Source: JACRDG01 sp963760985
GTDB taxonomy: Bacteria > Desulfobacterota > Desulfomonilia > Desulfomonilales > Desulfomonilaceae
Direction: 5' to 3'
Assembly: GCA_963760985.1 (NCBI GenBank)
Contig: CAVXFM010000006.1
Span: 62,001-126,000 of the forward strand
Length of the DNA: 64,000 nt
The notes beneath the pieces were generated by a model, which was given only the letters and a program-made list of their open reading frames with translations, was not told the DNA's origin and ran no database searches. Of the stretch, positions 1 to 8,803 are shown piece after piece (within the stretch, counting starts at the first letter, position 1; the number at the start of each line of letters is the position of its first letter). The position numbers and the translations under genes are program-made.

Positions 1-2
1 TC

Positions 3-488
3 CCCCTGTTCGGCATGGAGCATCGGATCGGTCCTCAGGGCATTTCCAATCACCGCGGTTCCCGGCCGAGTCATTCGGTCAGCGTGGTGCTCTGTAAATA
101 CCTGCTCATGTGCCCCGACACCGAGCCGTGGGATTCTCGTTGGGTCTCGTATCGAGATTTCAAGGATGCGGGGCCGTTTGTCCAGGGATTCCGCGCGAAT
201 GCCGAGGCGAACATCAGCCGTACCTTTTCCGGCCGCATGAGCATGCTGGAACACGCATGTGGTCAATTGTCCGGCTGCCCGGTTCAAGAGGATTTTCCGA
301 GCGACCTGAGGATGCGATTTGACGCGCTTCCGAAAGTTCCGATCCTGATGCTGTTCAATGACCAGGATGATGAGTTTCCGGCCCAATGTTCCTTATTGTT
401 TGAGCGCCGGGCTCAAGAATACTTGGACATGGAATGCCTGGCCATGGCCGGATGGATCCTGGCGGAATGGTTGAAGCTGCGCGTGTAA
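3..488 (+). CDS. DUF3786 family protein, 5' end outside window
   Basis: The open frame is already running at the first complete codon, so the start lies upstream of the window. An internal ATG at 15 is not a convincing start, because the preceding residues (PLFG) continue the family pattern. The C-terminal part has the DUF3786 signature: a proline-valine turn before a hydrophobic strand (VPILMLFNDQD), then EFPAQCSLLFE and an acidic helix before the end (EYLDMECLAMAG). The family is of unknown function and is common in anaerobic deltaproteobacteria and clostridia, often near corrinoid or methyltransferase genes. The family assignment is from memory of its pattern. Neighbours here give no functional hint. 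Confidence 0.72.
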   Translation, partial: PLFGMEHRIGPQGISNHRGSRPSHSVSVVLCKYLLMCPDTEPWDSRWVSYRDFKDAGPFVQGFRANAEANISRTFSGRMSMLEHACGQLSGCPVQEDFPSDLRMRFDALPKVPILMLFNDQDDEFPAQCSLLFERRAQEYLDMECLAMAGWILAEWLKLRV

Positions 489-701
489 CCGCGATGTGCT
501 GTCCACTTTTCTGCAAGCTGCCCTGACGAGCCTCACATCAATATCGATCGTTTTCTCCACGTCAATCCCGTGCACGCACAGTCCACGATTCCGGCAAAAG
601 GCTCCATATGGTAAGCTTGCCGGAATCGGCCCCTCGCCCTTTCGGTGCCGCGGGCCGCTTTATCGCGTGAGTCATATGGAGTAAAGAGGGAGACGATCGA
701 G

Positions 702-2270
702 ATGATCACTGAAATGCTGGCCGCGAACGCCCGAATGTACGGAAAAGAAGTGGCCCTCGTGGAGCGAGAGCCAAACAAGGGCACGCGGAGGGAAATCACC
801 TGGACAGCTTTTGACCACATGGCGAACCAAGTGGCCAACGGGCTCTTGCGCCGAGGAGTAGAAAAGGGTGATCGGGTGGTGCAGCTCATGATGAACTGCA
901 TCGAATGGCTGCCCATCTATTTTGGGATACTTCGTGCCGGAGCGTGGGCGGTTCCGCTCAATTTCCGTTTTGACGCGGCCATGATCGCACGTTGTGCCAG
1001 GGTTGCTGAAGCGAAAGTCATTATCTTTGGCGAGGAGTTCATCAGCCGCATAAATGCCGTCAAAGACGAGCTTAAGACCGTGACCCATTTTGTGTTTGTG
1101 GGACCTGAAGAGATTCGCCCTTCTTATGCCGAGCCGTACGATGCGTGGGTCGGCACGGAAGATGTGCGAGACCCCCACGTTGAGATACATGTGTCGGACA
1201 ACGCAGCGCTCTATTTCACTTCCGGAACCACCGGCGTACCCAAAGCGACACTGCTCACGCACGGGAATTTGGGATCCGCCTGTCACGTGGAGAACGGTCA
1301 TCATCGTCAGACCCATGCAGACAATTTCCTCTGCATTCCTCCACTGTACCACACTGGCGCGAAAATGCACTGGTTCGGAAACCTCCTGGTAGGAGCAAAG
1401 GCCGTGATTCTGAAAGGAGTTGCGCCCAAGTGGATTCTGGAGGCAATTTCCGAAGAAGGCGTGACCATCGTCTGGCTTCTGGTCCCCTGGGCCTTGGACA
1501 TCCTCTTTGCTATAGAGAACAAAGACGTAAATCCCGCAGACTATCACCTCTCGCAGTGGAGGCTCATGCACATCGGCGCACAACCGGTGCCTCGTAGTCT
1601 GGTACACGATTGGAAAAGAGTGTTCCCACATCACCAATACGACACCAATTACGGCCTGACCGAGTGTACAGGACCCGGCTGCGTACACCTCGGAATAGAG
1701 AATGCGCACAAGGTTGGCGCAATCGGGCTCCCGGGGCTCGGTTGGGAGGTCAAGATCGTAGATCTCCGGCTCGATCCGGTCTCAAGAGGCGAGGTGGGGG
1801 AGCTGGCAGTCAAAGGACCTGGTGTGATGAAGGAATATTACAAGAATCCTGAAGCTACCAGAGATGTTCTGAGAGATGGGTGGTTTTTGACCGGCGACAT
1901 GGCCCTTCAGGATGAAGACGGTTTCCTTTGGCTCGTAGACCGCAAAAAGGATGTCATCATTACAGGCGGAGAAAACATCTACCCGGTCGAAATCGAAGAG
2001 TATCTTCAAGCGCACCCCAAAATCCAGGACGTGGCTGTCATCGGCCTCGATGATCACCGGTTGGGAGAGATCGCGGCAGCAGTGATTCAGGTCAAGGTCG
2101 CTCAAGATCTCACTGCAGAAGAGATCAAGGAGTATTGTGCAGGGCTGCCGCGGTACAAGAGGCCGCGAAGAATTGTCTTTGACAAGGTGCCACGTAACCC
2201 CACTGGGAAAATAGAAAAACCGAAGCTGAGAAAACAATACGGAGGAAGCGAGAAGCGCTTTTCCGGATAA
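702..2270 (+). CDS. AMP-dependent acyl-CoA synthetase (class I adenylate-forming ligase)
   Basis: Activates a carboxylic acid to its acyl-CoA through an acyl-adenylate; the substrate cannot be read from sequence. The protein is 522 aa from the chosen ATG at 702, preceded by an AGGGAG-type ribosome site; a longer GTG-initiated frame from 645 is less likely. Family motifs are in order: P-loop-like YFTSGTTGVPK near residue 171, YGLTECTG near 317, the hinge GWFLTGD near 395, DRKKD and the C-terminal catalytic lysine in PTGKIEK. It fits the medium- or long-chain FadD/CaiC-like group. The enoyl-CoA hydratase homologue at 2515-3402 faces it, so the two could serve one acyl-CoA pathway, although they are not co-transcribed. 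Confidence 0.93.
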   Translation: MITEMLAANARMYGKEVALVEREPNKGTRREITWTAFDHMANQVANGLLRRGVEKGDRVVQLMMNCIEWLPIYFGILRAGAWAVPLNFRFDAAMIARCARVAEAKVIIFGEEFISRINAVKDELKTVTHFVFVGPEEIRPSYAEPYDAWVGTEDVRDPHVEIHVSDNAALYFTSGTTGVPKATLLTHGNLGSACHVENGHHRQTHADNFLCIPPLYHTGAKMHWFGNLLVGAKAVILKGVAPKWILEAISEEGVTIVWLLVPWALDILFAIENKDVNPADYHLSQWRLMHIGAQPVPRSLVHDWKRVFPHHQYDTNYGLTECTGPGCVHLGIENAHKVGAIGLPGLGWEVKIVDLRLDPVSRGEVGELAVKGPGVMKEYYKNPEATRDVLRDGWFLTGDMALQDEDGFLWLVDRKKDVIITGGENIYPVEIEEYLQAHPKIQDVAVIGLDDHRLGEIAAAVIQVKVAQDLTAEEIKEYCAGLPRYKRPRRIVFDKVPRNPTGKIEKPKLRKQYGGSEKRFSG

Positions 2271-2351
2271 GGTTTCCTCCAACGCAAAGGACGGGGGTTT
2301 TGGCCCACGCATGCTCGGTGCCAAAGTTTTGTCTGATTACCTGTTCTCTGG

Positions 2352-2423
2352 GGTGGCGGAAGCTCCCCTTCACGTCGCGCGACGCGAGGCCGTGGAATCT
2401 TCGTTCAGGGGACTTCCGCCACC
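2352..2423. repeat. Degenerate copy of palindromic repeat family A
   Basis: A 72-base hairpin with about 16-bp arms (GGTGGCGGAAG...CTTCCGCCACC) lies between two convergent genes. Its loop contains CGCGCGACGCGA, which is shared with the copy at 41130, but it lacks the exact 20-base family core. It may act as a bidirectional terminator for the facing genes. Confidence 0.6.
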
Positions 2424-2514
2424 TTTCAAAAGCACGACCCATTCGGTGAGAACTTTTGGCAACCCCCCTAACCACATGGACCGTGCGGCCAGGTACTCCT
2501 GGCAACGGTATAGC

Positions 2515-3402
2515 TCACTCAGGCCCACTCCGACTGCGCTGCCGGGCAAAAAAAGCCTCCAGGGCTGCCATGTGTTCCGGACTGTGGTGACACAACGCCT
2601 GGAAGGAACAGGACAGTTCCAGTGTCTCTTCCAGGCTCCTGCCCTGGGAAAGGTAGAACAGGCGCTTGGCCAGACGGAGAATGCGCGCGGGGTGTTGGGC
2701 AATCTCCTGTGCAACCTCCATCGCGCGGTCCAGCAGCCGTTCCGCGGGTGTCACTTCACTCACCAGGCCAATCCGCAGGGCCTCGGCAGCATCAATGACA
2801 CGACAGGTGAAAGCCAATTCCAAGGCCTTGGAGAATCCCACGACCCGAGGCAGTAAGAATGCTCCCCCATCACCAGGGATCAATCCGACTGACACAAAAG
2901 TCTCGCCAAAAACCGCTTTCTCACTGGCAATACGGATGTCACACATGCACGTGAGATCGCATCCCGCGCCCACTGCCGCACCGTTTACCGCGGCAATGGC
3001 CGGTACGTCGAGCCGCTGAAACGCAAGGGTAACCCGCTGGATTCCTTTGCGGTAGTTCTGGCGCACGTCATTCGGATCGCCCGAGAACATGCCTTCCTTC
3101 TTGTACATGTCCTTCACATTCCCACCCGCGGAAAACGCGGAGCCATTACCGGTGACCACAAGAACGCTCACCGATTCAGCATCCTGCACCCTTTGGCACG
3201 CATCGACTATTTCGTCGATCATCTCCTGATGGGTGAAAGCATTTCGAATGTCGGGCCGATTCAACGTGAGGACTGCAATAGGCCCCTGCTGTGCAAAGAT
3301 GATTTCCCTGTACTCCGTCTTTCCGGCATCTTCAGGTTTCATTGGGTCAGTCTGCGATTCACTCTGGGCTTCTCGACTCACTTGTTCATCATTCTCGGTC
3401 AT
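2515..3402 (-). CDS. Enoyl-CoA hydratase/isomerase (crotonase) family protein
   Basis: A 295-aa crotonase-fold protein that would act on an acyl-CoA thioester in the cytoplasm. The first 30 residues are acidic and outside the usual fold. The start at 3402 is supported by GGGAGG just upstream. Visible motifs are FSAGGNVKDM (first oxyanion-hole strand), NGAAVGAGCDL (second) and GLIPGDGG. Aligned by eye to rat mitochondrial hydratase, the two catalytic glutamates (144 and 164) correspond to Asp in GAGCD and to Phe, so classical hydration is doubtful. The Asp of PGDGG could serve instead, as in some isomerase or other crotonase activities. The family is certain; the reaction is not. Confidence 0.9.
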   Translation of the reverse strand: MTENDEQVSREAQSESQTDPMKPEDAGKTEYREIIFAQQGPIAVLTLNRPDIRNAFTHQEMIDEIVDACQRVQDAESVSVLVVTGNGSAFSAGGNVKDMYKKEGMFSGDPNDVRQNYRKGIQRVTLAFQRLDVPAIAAVNGAAVGAGCDLTCMCDIRIASEKAVFGETFVSVGLIPGDGGAFLLPRVVGFSKALELAFTCRVIDAAEALRIGLVSEVTPAERLLDRAMEVAQEIAQHPARILRLAKRLFYLSQGRSLEETLELSCSFQALCHHSPEHMAALEAFFARQRSRSGPE

Positions 3403-4192
3403 CTGGCCTCCCTATTATTCGTCCGCCTCCAACGGCGTCTTTCTTATTTTCTCACTCTTTGATCCTGTGCCTTCGTTCACCTGGGTGAAAGTTGGTGGGT
3501 AAGAGCAGGATCGGCACTCAAGAAGTGCCACATCTGTGAGGTGATTACGCGTATGCAATGAACCAAGTCAAGCTTTTCTTCCTGTCGTACCGACTTGCTT
3601 TTGCGTGGATAACTTGATGCACGCTGCAATGGGGCTCCCCTGACATGTCAGGGGATGAAGCGGAGTCTTTCAGTCTGCGCATCAAGTCTGGCGGGTGATG
3701 GCCGGAGGGGCAAGCGCTGAGAAGCGCAAAACATGGCCCAGGGCGAGTCATGGGTTTGTTCCCCCCTGTGTCTCTGTGGTTCATTACTCATCTCTCGCGA
3801 CGAATGCGTGCGAGACCACCAGTCCTCGGCCGCGACCTTGAACGAGCACCTTTCCATCCCTATACTCTGTGCAGGTGCGCAATACGGGAGGAACACGACA
3901 TACTTTGCGTCGGCCTGTGGCCGCGGAGATCGCGTGCGCACTGCATTGAACGATTGCCCGGAGGCGTTTCCGTGTGGCATGATTCTGAGAAAGGTCAGGC
4001 CAGACCTCTTGGTGCACCGTGTACGCCGAAGCGGGGAGCATCCATCGAGTATCGAGTGGAACGCGTCAGTCCAAGAAAGCGCGCAAGCTAACGCGACTTT
4101 GGGCCGATCCGCGCCAAGAATCGGAAATAATCAGGGCGTTACCCTGTCCTTGTTCTGATTTCCCCCTGAATCCCAGGAGCGAGGGACACGTA
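3403..4192. other. Intergenic region, no convincing gene
   Basis: About 790 bases lie between divergent genes. Several short frames exist, but none has a recognisable family or a good ribosome site. Visible items are a small hairpin GGCACT-CAAGA-AGTGCC at 3513-3529 without a T run, and a repeat of family C at 3766-3802. Confidence 0.6.
3766..3802. repeat. Partial repeat family C (CTCTGTGGTT type)
   Basis: The stretch TGTGTCTCTGTGGTTCATT and the following bases align by eye with 47740-47775 (TGTGCCTTGGTGGCTCAAT), including a shared CTCGCG tail. Similar 'accacaaagacac' hairpins are dispersed in many bacterial genomes. Only one arm is clear here. Confidence 0.4.
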
Positions 4193-5719
4193 GTGACGAG
4201 AGATTTTGGCGATTTTCAAACTCCGCCTGCCTTGGTAACGGCAATCCTGAGGCTGTTGGGACCTGTGGGAAATCGATGGCCCCGCGTGTTGGAACCCACG
4301 TGCGGGACAGGGAATTTCATTTCCGGCCTGCTGCAACTCGACGAGCGTCCCAAGGAGATTCAAGGCCTTGAACAGCAGGACTCACACGTGCGTGAAGCTG
4401 AGCGCGTGGCTCTCGGAGTGCCAGCTGTGCGCATTTGCATCCGCACAGCCAATATCTTCCAGGTGGACTTGCGGAAAGATGTCCACTGGGTCGAATCCGG
4501 TCCGTTGCTGGTGCTGGGGAATCCGCCGTGGGTGACCAATGCCGAACTCGGCAGCCTGGACAGCACCAACCTGCCACCCAAAACCAATCAACGAAAATTG
4601 CGAGGGATCGACGCACTCACCGGTGAGTCGAATTTTGATCTCGCGGAGCACATATGGATCAAAATCCTGACCGAGTTGGGTACGGAAAGACCCACCATCG
4701 CGATGCTCTGTAAGACTACGGTGGCGCGCAATGTCCTGCGATTCGCTCATGAAAATGGCGTGCCGGTCCATACCGCGTCCCTTCACAAAATAGACGCAAA
4801 GAAATGGTTTCGTGCCACGGTTGAAGCTTGTTTGCTCATCGTCCGCGTGGGCTCGGCTGTAGGACCTTTTGAGGCACAAGTCTATCCTGACTTGACCTTC
4901 GCGGGAGCCATCTCTGCCGTGAGTGTACAGGGAGACTCACTGGTGTGGGATCGCGGGCGATATAACCGAAGCTCGGCCATAGAAGGGAGCTGTTCGCTGG
5001 GCTGGCGTCAAGGCATCAAACACGACGCGGCCAAGGTGATGGAGCTGACGGATTCAGACGAAACATTGCGGAATCGGCTCGGGGAGACCGTTCAGGTGGA
5101 ATCCGCGTACGTGTATCCGTTGCTCAAGGGATCGGATCTGTTCAATGGGAGGGAAGCAAGCCCTCGATTTTCTGTGATCGTCACGCAAAATCATCTGGCT
5201 GAGAACACGGAAGAGCTTCAGGAAAAAGCTCCGAAGCTCTGGGCTTACCTCCGATCGCACGAGGACTTCTTTACGAAACGTAGGTCTTCAGTGTATGTGG
5301 GTCGTTCCCGATTCTGCATGTTCGGCGTGGGGGAGTATGCCTTCGCGGAGTACAAGGTCGCGATCGCGGGATTTTACCACACACCCCGATTTCGCGCCCT
5401 GGGACCGCGACAGGGCCGTCCGGTCATGTTGGATGACACGTGCTACTTTGTGGTGTGCCGCTCCGCGGAACACGCCGCGCTCGTCGTGAGTCTCTTGAAT
5501 GACCCTATCAGTGAGAGTTTCTTGAAATCCATGATCTTCCCCGACGCGAAGAGACCTGTCACCAAAGGATTACTGAAGCGCATAGACCTGTGCAAACTGC
5601 TTGATCTCGCGGATTCCCAAACCTTGCGCTCACGATACAGTGCCGAAGTAGAGCGCCTCACAGGTACAACCCCACATACGCCCTGCCACAAAGCCGATGA
5701 CTTGAAAAGCCTCTTATGA
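4193..5719 (+). CDS. Solitary N6-adenine DNA methyltransferase (NPPW class)
   Basis: A 508-aa protein from the GTG at 4193, which has a purine-rich site (GCGAGGG) upstream. The frame is open back to 4019, but that extension has no domain. Motif I (LEPTCGTGNF, SAM binding) lies near residue 40 and the catalytic motif IV (NPPW) near residue 108, which defines N6-adenine methyltransferases. The leading FQTPPALV element is typical of Eco57I/TaqI-like gamma-type enzymes. The remaining 350 residues should hold target recognition. No endonuclease or specificity subunit flanks it, so it may be an orphan regulator-type methylase, or a type IIG relic that has lost its nuclease. The target sequence is unknown. 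Confidence 0.88.
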   Translation: MTRDFGDFQTPPALVTAILRLLGPVGNRWPRVLEPTCGTGNFISGLLQLDERPKEIQGLEQQDSHVREAERVALGVPAVRICIRTANIFQVDLRKDVHWVESGPLLVLGNPPWVTNAELGSLDSTNLPPKTNQRKLRGIDALTGESNFDLAEHIWIKILTELGTERPTIAMLCKTTVARNVLRFAHENGVPVHTASLHKIDAKKWFRATVEACLLIVRVGSAVGPFEAQVYPDLTFAGAISAVSVQGDSLVWDRGRYNRSSAIEGSCSLGWRQGIKHDAAKVMELTDSDETLRNRLGETVQVESAYVYPLLKGSDLFNGREASPRFSVIVTQNHLAENTEELQEKAPKLWAYLRSHEDFFTKRRSSVYVGRSRFCMFGVGEYAFAEYKVAIAGFYHTPRFRALGPRQGRPVMLDDTCYFVVCRSAEHAALVVSLLNDPISESFLKSMIFPDAKRPVTKGLLKRIDLCKLLDLADSQTLRSRYSAEVERLTGTTPHTPCHKADDLKSLL

Positions 5720-6031
5720 TCGCTATCAATTCCTGCAGCACACGACTCACCCTTGCCGTGTTCTTCAACACGCAAAGCCATTGACAAATTGAAGCGCAAT
5801 CCTCATACGCTCCTGTTGATTCGCGCACGCGGGAACTGGTCAGCACACACATTCCGGGAAGAATGGAGGGAGGGGCAATTCGCATCGGCCCGGAAAAAAG
5901 ACCCGAACCATGCGGTTTCCTGTGGTCACCGCACCCCGTGGAACCAAGACATGCGACACGCGAGTGCTTTTCCGGTAAAACCTCTCACTTACACCGATTC
6001 GCTTACTATTTTTAACTTGGTTGCAATTTCA
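5720..6031. other. Intergenic region, no gene seen
   Basis: Sequence between the methyltransferase and repeat A2. It contains a promoter-like TTGACA at about 5783, but no credible gene follows it. The long forward frame through here reads into the repeat and then the low-complexity tract, and is rejected. Confidence 0.5.
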
Positions 6032-6135
6032 GGCTGGGGGATCTCCTTCGGTACGGACGACGCAAGGCCGTCTCATCACTTCGCTCAGGAGATCCCCAGC
6101 CTCGCGATCTTACTCGTTGGAAAGCGAATCGGTAT
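6032..6135. repeat. Palindromic repeat family A, copy A2
   Basis: Arms GGCTGGGGGATCTCC and GGAGATCCCCAGCC (ending at 6101) flank an interior with the family core GCCGTCTCATCACTTCGCTC. A conserved non-palindromic tail (CGATCTTACTCGTT...GCGAATCGGTAT) follows the right arm. It lies just after the end of the acidic protein gene. Confidence 0.85.
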
Positions 6136-6502
6136 CAGTCGTCCTCCTCTTCATCAGCATCATCCTCATCCTCGTCGTCCTCCCAGTCATCATCATCCTC
6201 ATCATCATCCCATCATCCTCATCCTCGTCGTCCTCCCAGTCATCATCGTCCTCGTCATCTTCCCAATCATCCTCATCCTCGTCGTCGTCTTCTTCATCGT
6301 CTTCCCAGTCATCCTCAGCCTCGTCCTCATCGGTCGGAGTGGGTGACAGGATGTACTCCCGGGAGTCTTCGGACTCCAGACGCCCGAACTCGGCTTCTTC
6401 CGGCGCGTTCAAGAACAGTAGATCTGAACATGGGCTTCCGATGTCCAAAGACATGACATGGGATACAAAACTCTGTGGACTGCTCACGTGCTGTTGGTTC
6501 AC
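6135..6502 (-). CDS. Extremely acidic Trp-Glu/Asp repeat protein, frame broken
   Basis: The GTG start at 6502 is well supported by an AGGAG site spaced nine bases upstream. After about 55 ordinary residues the chain becomes almost pure Asp/Glu, punctuated by Trp in repeats of the type DDWEDDEDED. As given, the frame shifts after DEDDG into a Met/Arg-rich tail. At 6209-6211 the plus strand reads CCCATCATCC, whereas the neighbouring repeat unit has CCCAATCATCC. Restoring that base continues the DDW-acid pattern to a TGA at 6135-6137, giving about 122 aa. The function is unknown; it could bind cations or basic proteins. No signal peptide is visible. The repeat is slippage-prone, so length variation is possible. 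Confidence 0.72.
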
Positions 6503-6738
6503 AATTCTCGCTCCTGATGAAATGGTTCACGGCTTATTACCACGAAATTCGGGCCGCGTCATGTATATTGAAAAGCCTCTTTGCCAGGGACCTGTTTCTG
6601 AGAAACACGCATCTTACGCGACCTTCTCATCTGGATTCTCTCCTCAAACCATTGAGGTACCGTACCCATTGATTCCCGAACGGTCAAGACCGCGCAGAAA
6701 AAGATGGACTCTGCTTCTTGCCTCTCAGCCTATTTTCT

Positions 6739-8049
6739 CTATTTAACCTTAATCCAGAGGAGCTTCGCGACAGCAGGGCCAGGATTGACCCACCGGCTGG
6801 GTATGTCCGAAGTGAGATACACGACATCGCCCGAACGAAGTTTGTACACCGCCTTATCCACGGTCATTTGAAGCTTTCCTGAAAGCAAATACCCCATTTC
6901 GTCGCCTTTGTGGATGAAGAAATGCGACAGAAGCTTGGTGTCCGGTGCGATCTCGATGAAAAAAGGCTCAGCCTTGGGGTCGAAATCCAGCGGAGTAAGC
7001 ATCTTGACGGTTACCCCTGCGTCAGGAACGTCGGCAAGCTTCACTTCAACCGCTTCCGTTGCGGCAAAGAGCAGGCGTTTGGCCACGTCAGACTTTGCCT
7101 GGAAGAAGGAACTGACCCCCACGGACAACACCTCGGCGATCTTGAGAAGCGCGGGCAACGAAGGATAGATGAGATTGCTCTCCACCTGAGAGATAGTGCT
7201 CGGCGTCACCCCCACCAGCTTGGCCAGTTCCGTTTGCGAAAGGCCCCGCTTGGTGCGGATCTCCTTGACTCGCAGACCCAGCTCTAGCCTGCCGGAGGTG
7301 CGCTTTTCATCCTCAAACGTAACTGCAAGTTCTTTGGTCCAATAATTGTAAGGCCTGTGGAGATTGTCCATTCCCCGATTCTCGGCCTTGAGTATGGTCA
7401 AGGATGTGGTGCCTCGCCTGACTGAAAGCTCGATGGCCACCTGGGCGATCTGATTTATTTGGGCACGCAGACGGGAAGTGTGCGCGTCTTTCTCCATGAT
7501 CCAGTACGCGACCGTGTTCAATTCATAGAGCCTCGGGCAAGAATGGGTATAAAAGCGGAGGATTTCGTCCTCACCTCCCCAGAGTTCTTGCATCCCGGTG
7601 ATACTCTCGAAGACGAGTCGCACATCGTCAGTCATGGTCGAATGAACACCATACAGGGCATCCATCACCTGGTTGACGCGCCTGGGCTCGTCGACCCTCA
7701 CGATGCGGCATGGCCAGTCATTCAACGGCTCGCGGTAAAACCTCAAAAATACGTCCGAACCTGCTCCCTTGCCCCAAGTGAAGCAGTCGAGTATGGTGAG
7801 ATTGCGGTAGTCTGCGAGGTGGCCCAGTTTTTCCAGCAGGTTACGCGGAGAACGATCGAAGCTCACGTAAATGATAGGCTTTTCCTGAGCCTCTGAGGCC
7901 TGGAGGAAACTCAGACAAAACACGGAAGCCAAACTGCCGGCATCATCATGCCATACGACATTGTCCCCGATGAACAGTCCTTCCAGTAGTCGATCCAGCT
8001 GACTTACACCGGAGGCGACCCGTTGCTTCGGCGACGTGGGAGAAACCAT
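6739..8049 (-). CDS. Regulator with degenerate KaiC/RecA-like domain, XRE HTH and cupin
   Basis: A 436-aa protein from the ATG at 8049 (GAGGA seven bases upstream); an ATG at 8073, directly after the previous gene's stop, is an alternative. Residues about 10-230 resemble a KaiC/RadA-like fold (GVSQLDRLLEGLFIGDNVVW), but the Walker A lysine is missing (HDDAGSLAS), so ATP hydrolysis is unlikely. Residues about 258-312 are a Cro/CI-type helix-turn-helix (GLSQTELAKLVGVTPSTIS). Residues about 360-433 are a cupin_2 barrel with the HKGDE metal or ligand motif. XRE-cupin proteins usually sense a small molecule and repress nearby genes. The extra N-terminal domain suggests a second input. The target is unknown. 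Confidence 0.86.
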   Translation of the reverse strand: MVSPTSPKQRVASGVSQLDRLLEGLFIGDNVVWHDDAGSLASVFCLSFLQASEAQEKPIIYVSFDRSPRNLLEKLGHLADYRNLTILDCFTWGKGAGSDVFLRFYREPLNDWPCRIVRVDEPRRVNQVMDALYGVHSTMTDDVRLVFESITGMQELWGGEDEILRFYTHSCPRLYELNTVAYWIMEKDAHTSRLRAQINQIAQVAIELSVRRGTTSLTILKAENRGMDNLHRPYNYWTKELAVTFEDEKRTSGRLELGLRVKEIRTKRGLSQTELAKLVGVTPSTISQVESNLIYPSLPALLKIAEVLSVGVSSFFQAKSDVAKRLLFAATEAVEVKLADVPDAGVTVKMLTPLDFDPKAEPFFIEIAPDTKLLSHFFIHKGDEMGYLLSGKLQMTVDKAVYKLRSGDVVYLTSDIPSRWVNPGPAVAKLLWIKVK

Positions 8050-8074
8050 TGAACTGTCCTCAATTACGCGCATG

Positions 8075-8803
8075 TTAGTGGAGGTTCTCGGGGTTTCTCT
8101 CAACCACGTCCGGATCAACCACTGCACTGCGAGAAATCAGAGCGAGTTCGGCTCGGGTTTCCGCGATGAGTCGTTCGGTCTCCTCCACGAGCCTGCGAAG
8201 CTCGGGACCCGGAGCGTCAGCCGGTTCGTCCGCAACGCGGATCTTTTCGAGCAGCCCGTGCAGTTTGTCCAATCTGACGGAAAAGCCGTCGATCGGTCCC
8301 AAGTCTGCTTTCAGTTCTTGCCGCAATTTGCGCTCTTGTCGAATCCTCCCGAACAGCCATCCTGAAACGGGGATACTCCCGGCGATGACCACCAGCATGC
8401 CGATTAGAATGTATGGATTCAATGAGTGCCCCCAGATCAGTCCCTTTTTATCCCCAAAGAAGCCTGTCACGCTCTGATGGACCCCTTCCACCCTATCATT
8501 CACCTTGTTCACATTGCGGCCCACATCGCTCAAGTGATCGTCCACTGCTGCGACACGCACCTTCAGGTCCTTGATGTTGCGTCCTATTTCCGAGGCCTTT
8601 TGACTGACCGTCGAAAGATCGTGAAGAATTTCCGGGAAGAGTTCGTCGACCATTGCGCCGGTTCTTTGTTCAATGACTTGGTCCCTACGTGAACTTTCGC
8701 GTTCCGCGTACACTACCAGTCCAAAAACTGCGGATTGAAGGACTATGAGACCGATCAACAGCCAATAGGATTTTTTAATGTACCCACCTTGTTCCGTTTC
8801 CAT
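8075..8803 (-). CDS. Membrane-anchored coiled-coil protein of unknown function
   Basis: A 242-aa protein from the ATG at 8803, which has GGAAGGA upstream; the open frame continues beyond this but runs through repeat A3. Residues about 12-32 form a transmembrane helix, followed by a predicted coiled-coil region (DLSTVSQKASEIGRNIKDL and similar heptads). A second transmembrane segment near 120-145 and a charged C-terminal coiled coil follow. The layout resembles MCP- or DUF948-like signal or scaffold proteins, but no catalytic domain is visible. Its stop lies 25 bases before the preferred start of the KaiC-XRE-cupin gene, so the two are probably one transcription unit. It may pass a membrane signal to that regulator (inference). 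Confidence 0.75.
   Translation of the reverse strand: METEQGGYIKKSYWLLIGLIVLQSAVFGLVVYAERESSRRDQVIEQRTGAMVDELFPEILHDLSTVSQKASEIGRNIKDLKVRVAAVDDHLSDVGRNVNKVNDRVEGVHQSVTGFFGDKKGLIWGHSLNPYILIGMLVVIAGSIPVSGWLFGRIRQERKLRQELKADLGPIDGFSVRLDKLHGLLEKIRVADEPADAPGPELRRLVEETERLIAETRAELALISRSAVVDPDVVERNPENLH

Noticed and set aside
672..1709. 345-residue minus-strand frame opposite the acyl-CoA synthetase
   Set aside because: Antisense to a clear enzyme, no domain and no ribosome site.
6130..6340. Repeated units resembling a CRISPR array
   Set aside because: Units are short, uneven and coding; there are no spacers and no cas genes.
5753..6746. Long forward frames rich in His or Ser across the low-complexity tract
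   Set aside because: They are antisense readings of the acidic protein's GAT/GAC repeats and continue through repeat A2; the minus-strand frame has the ribosome site.
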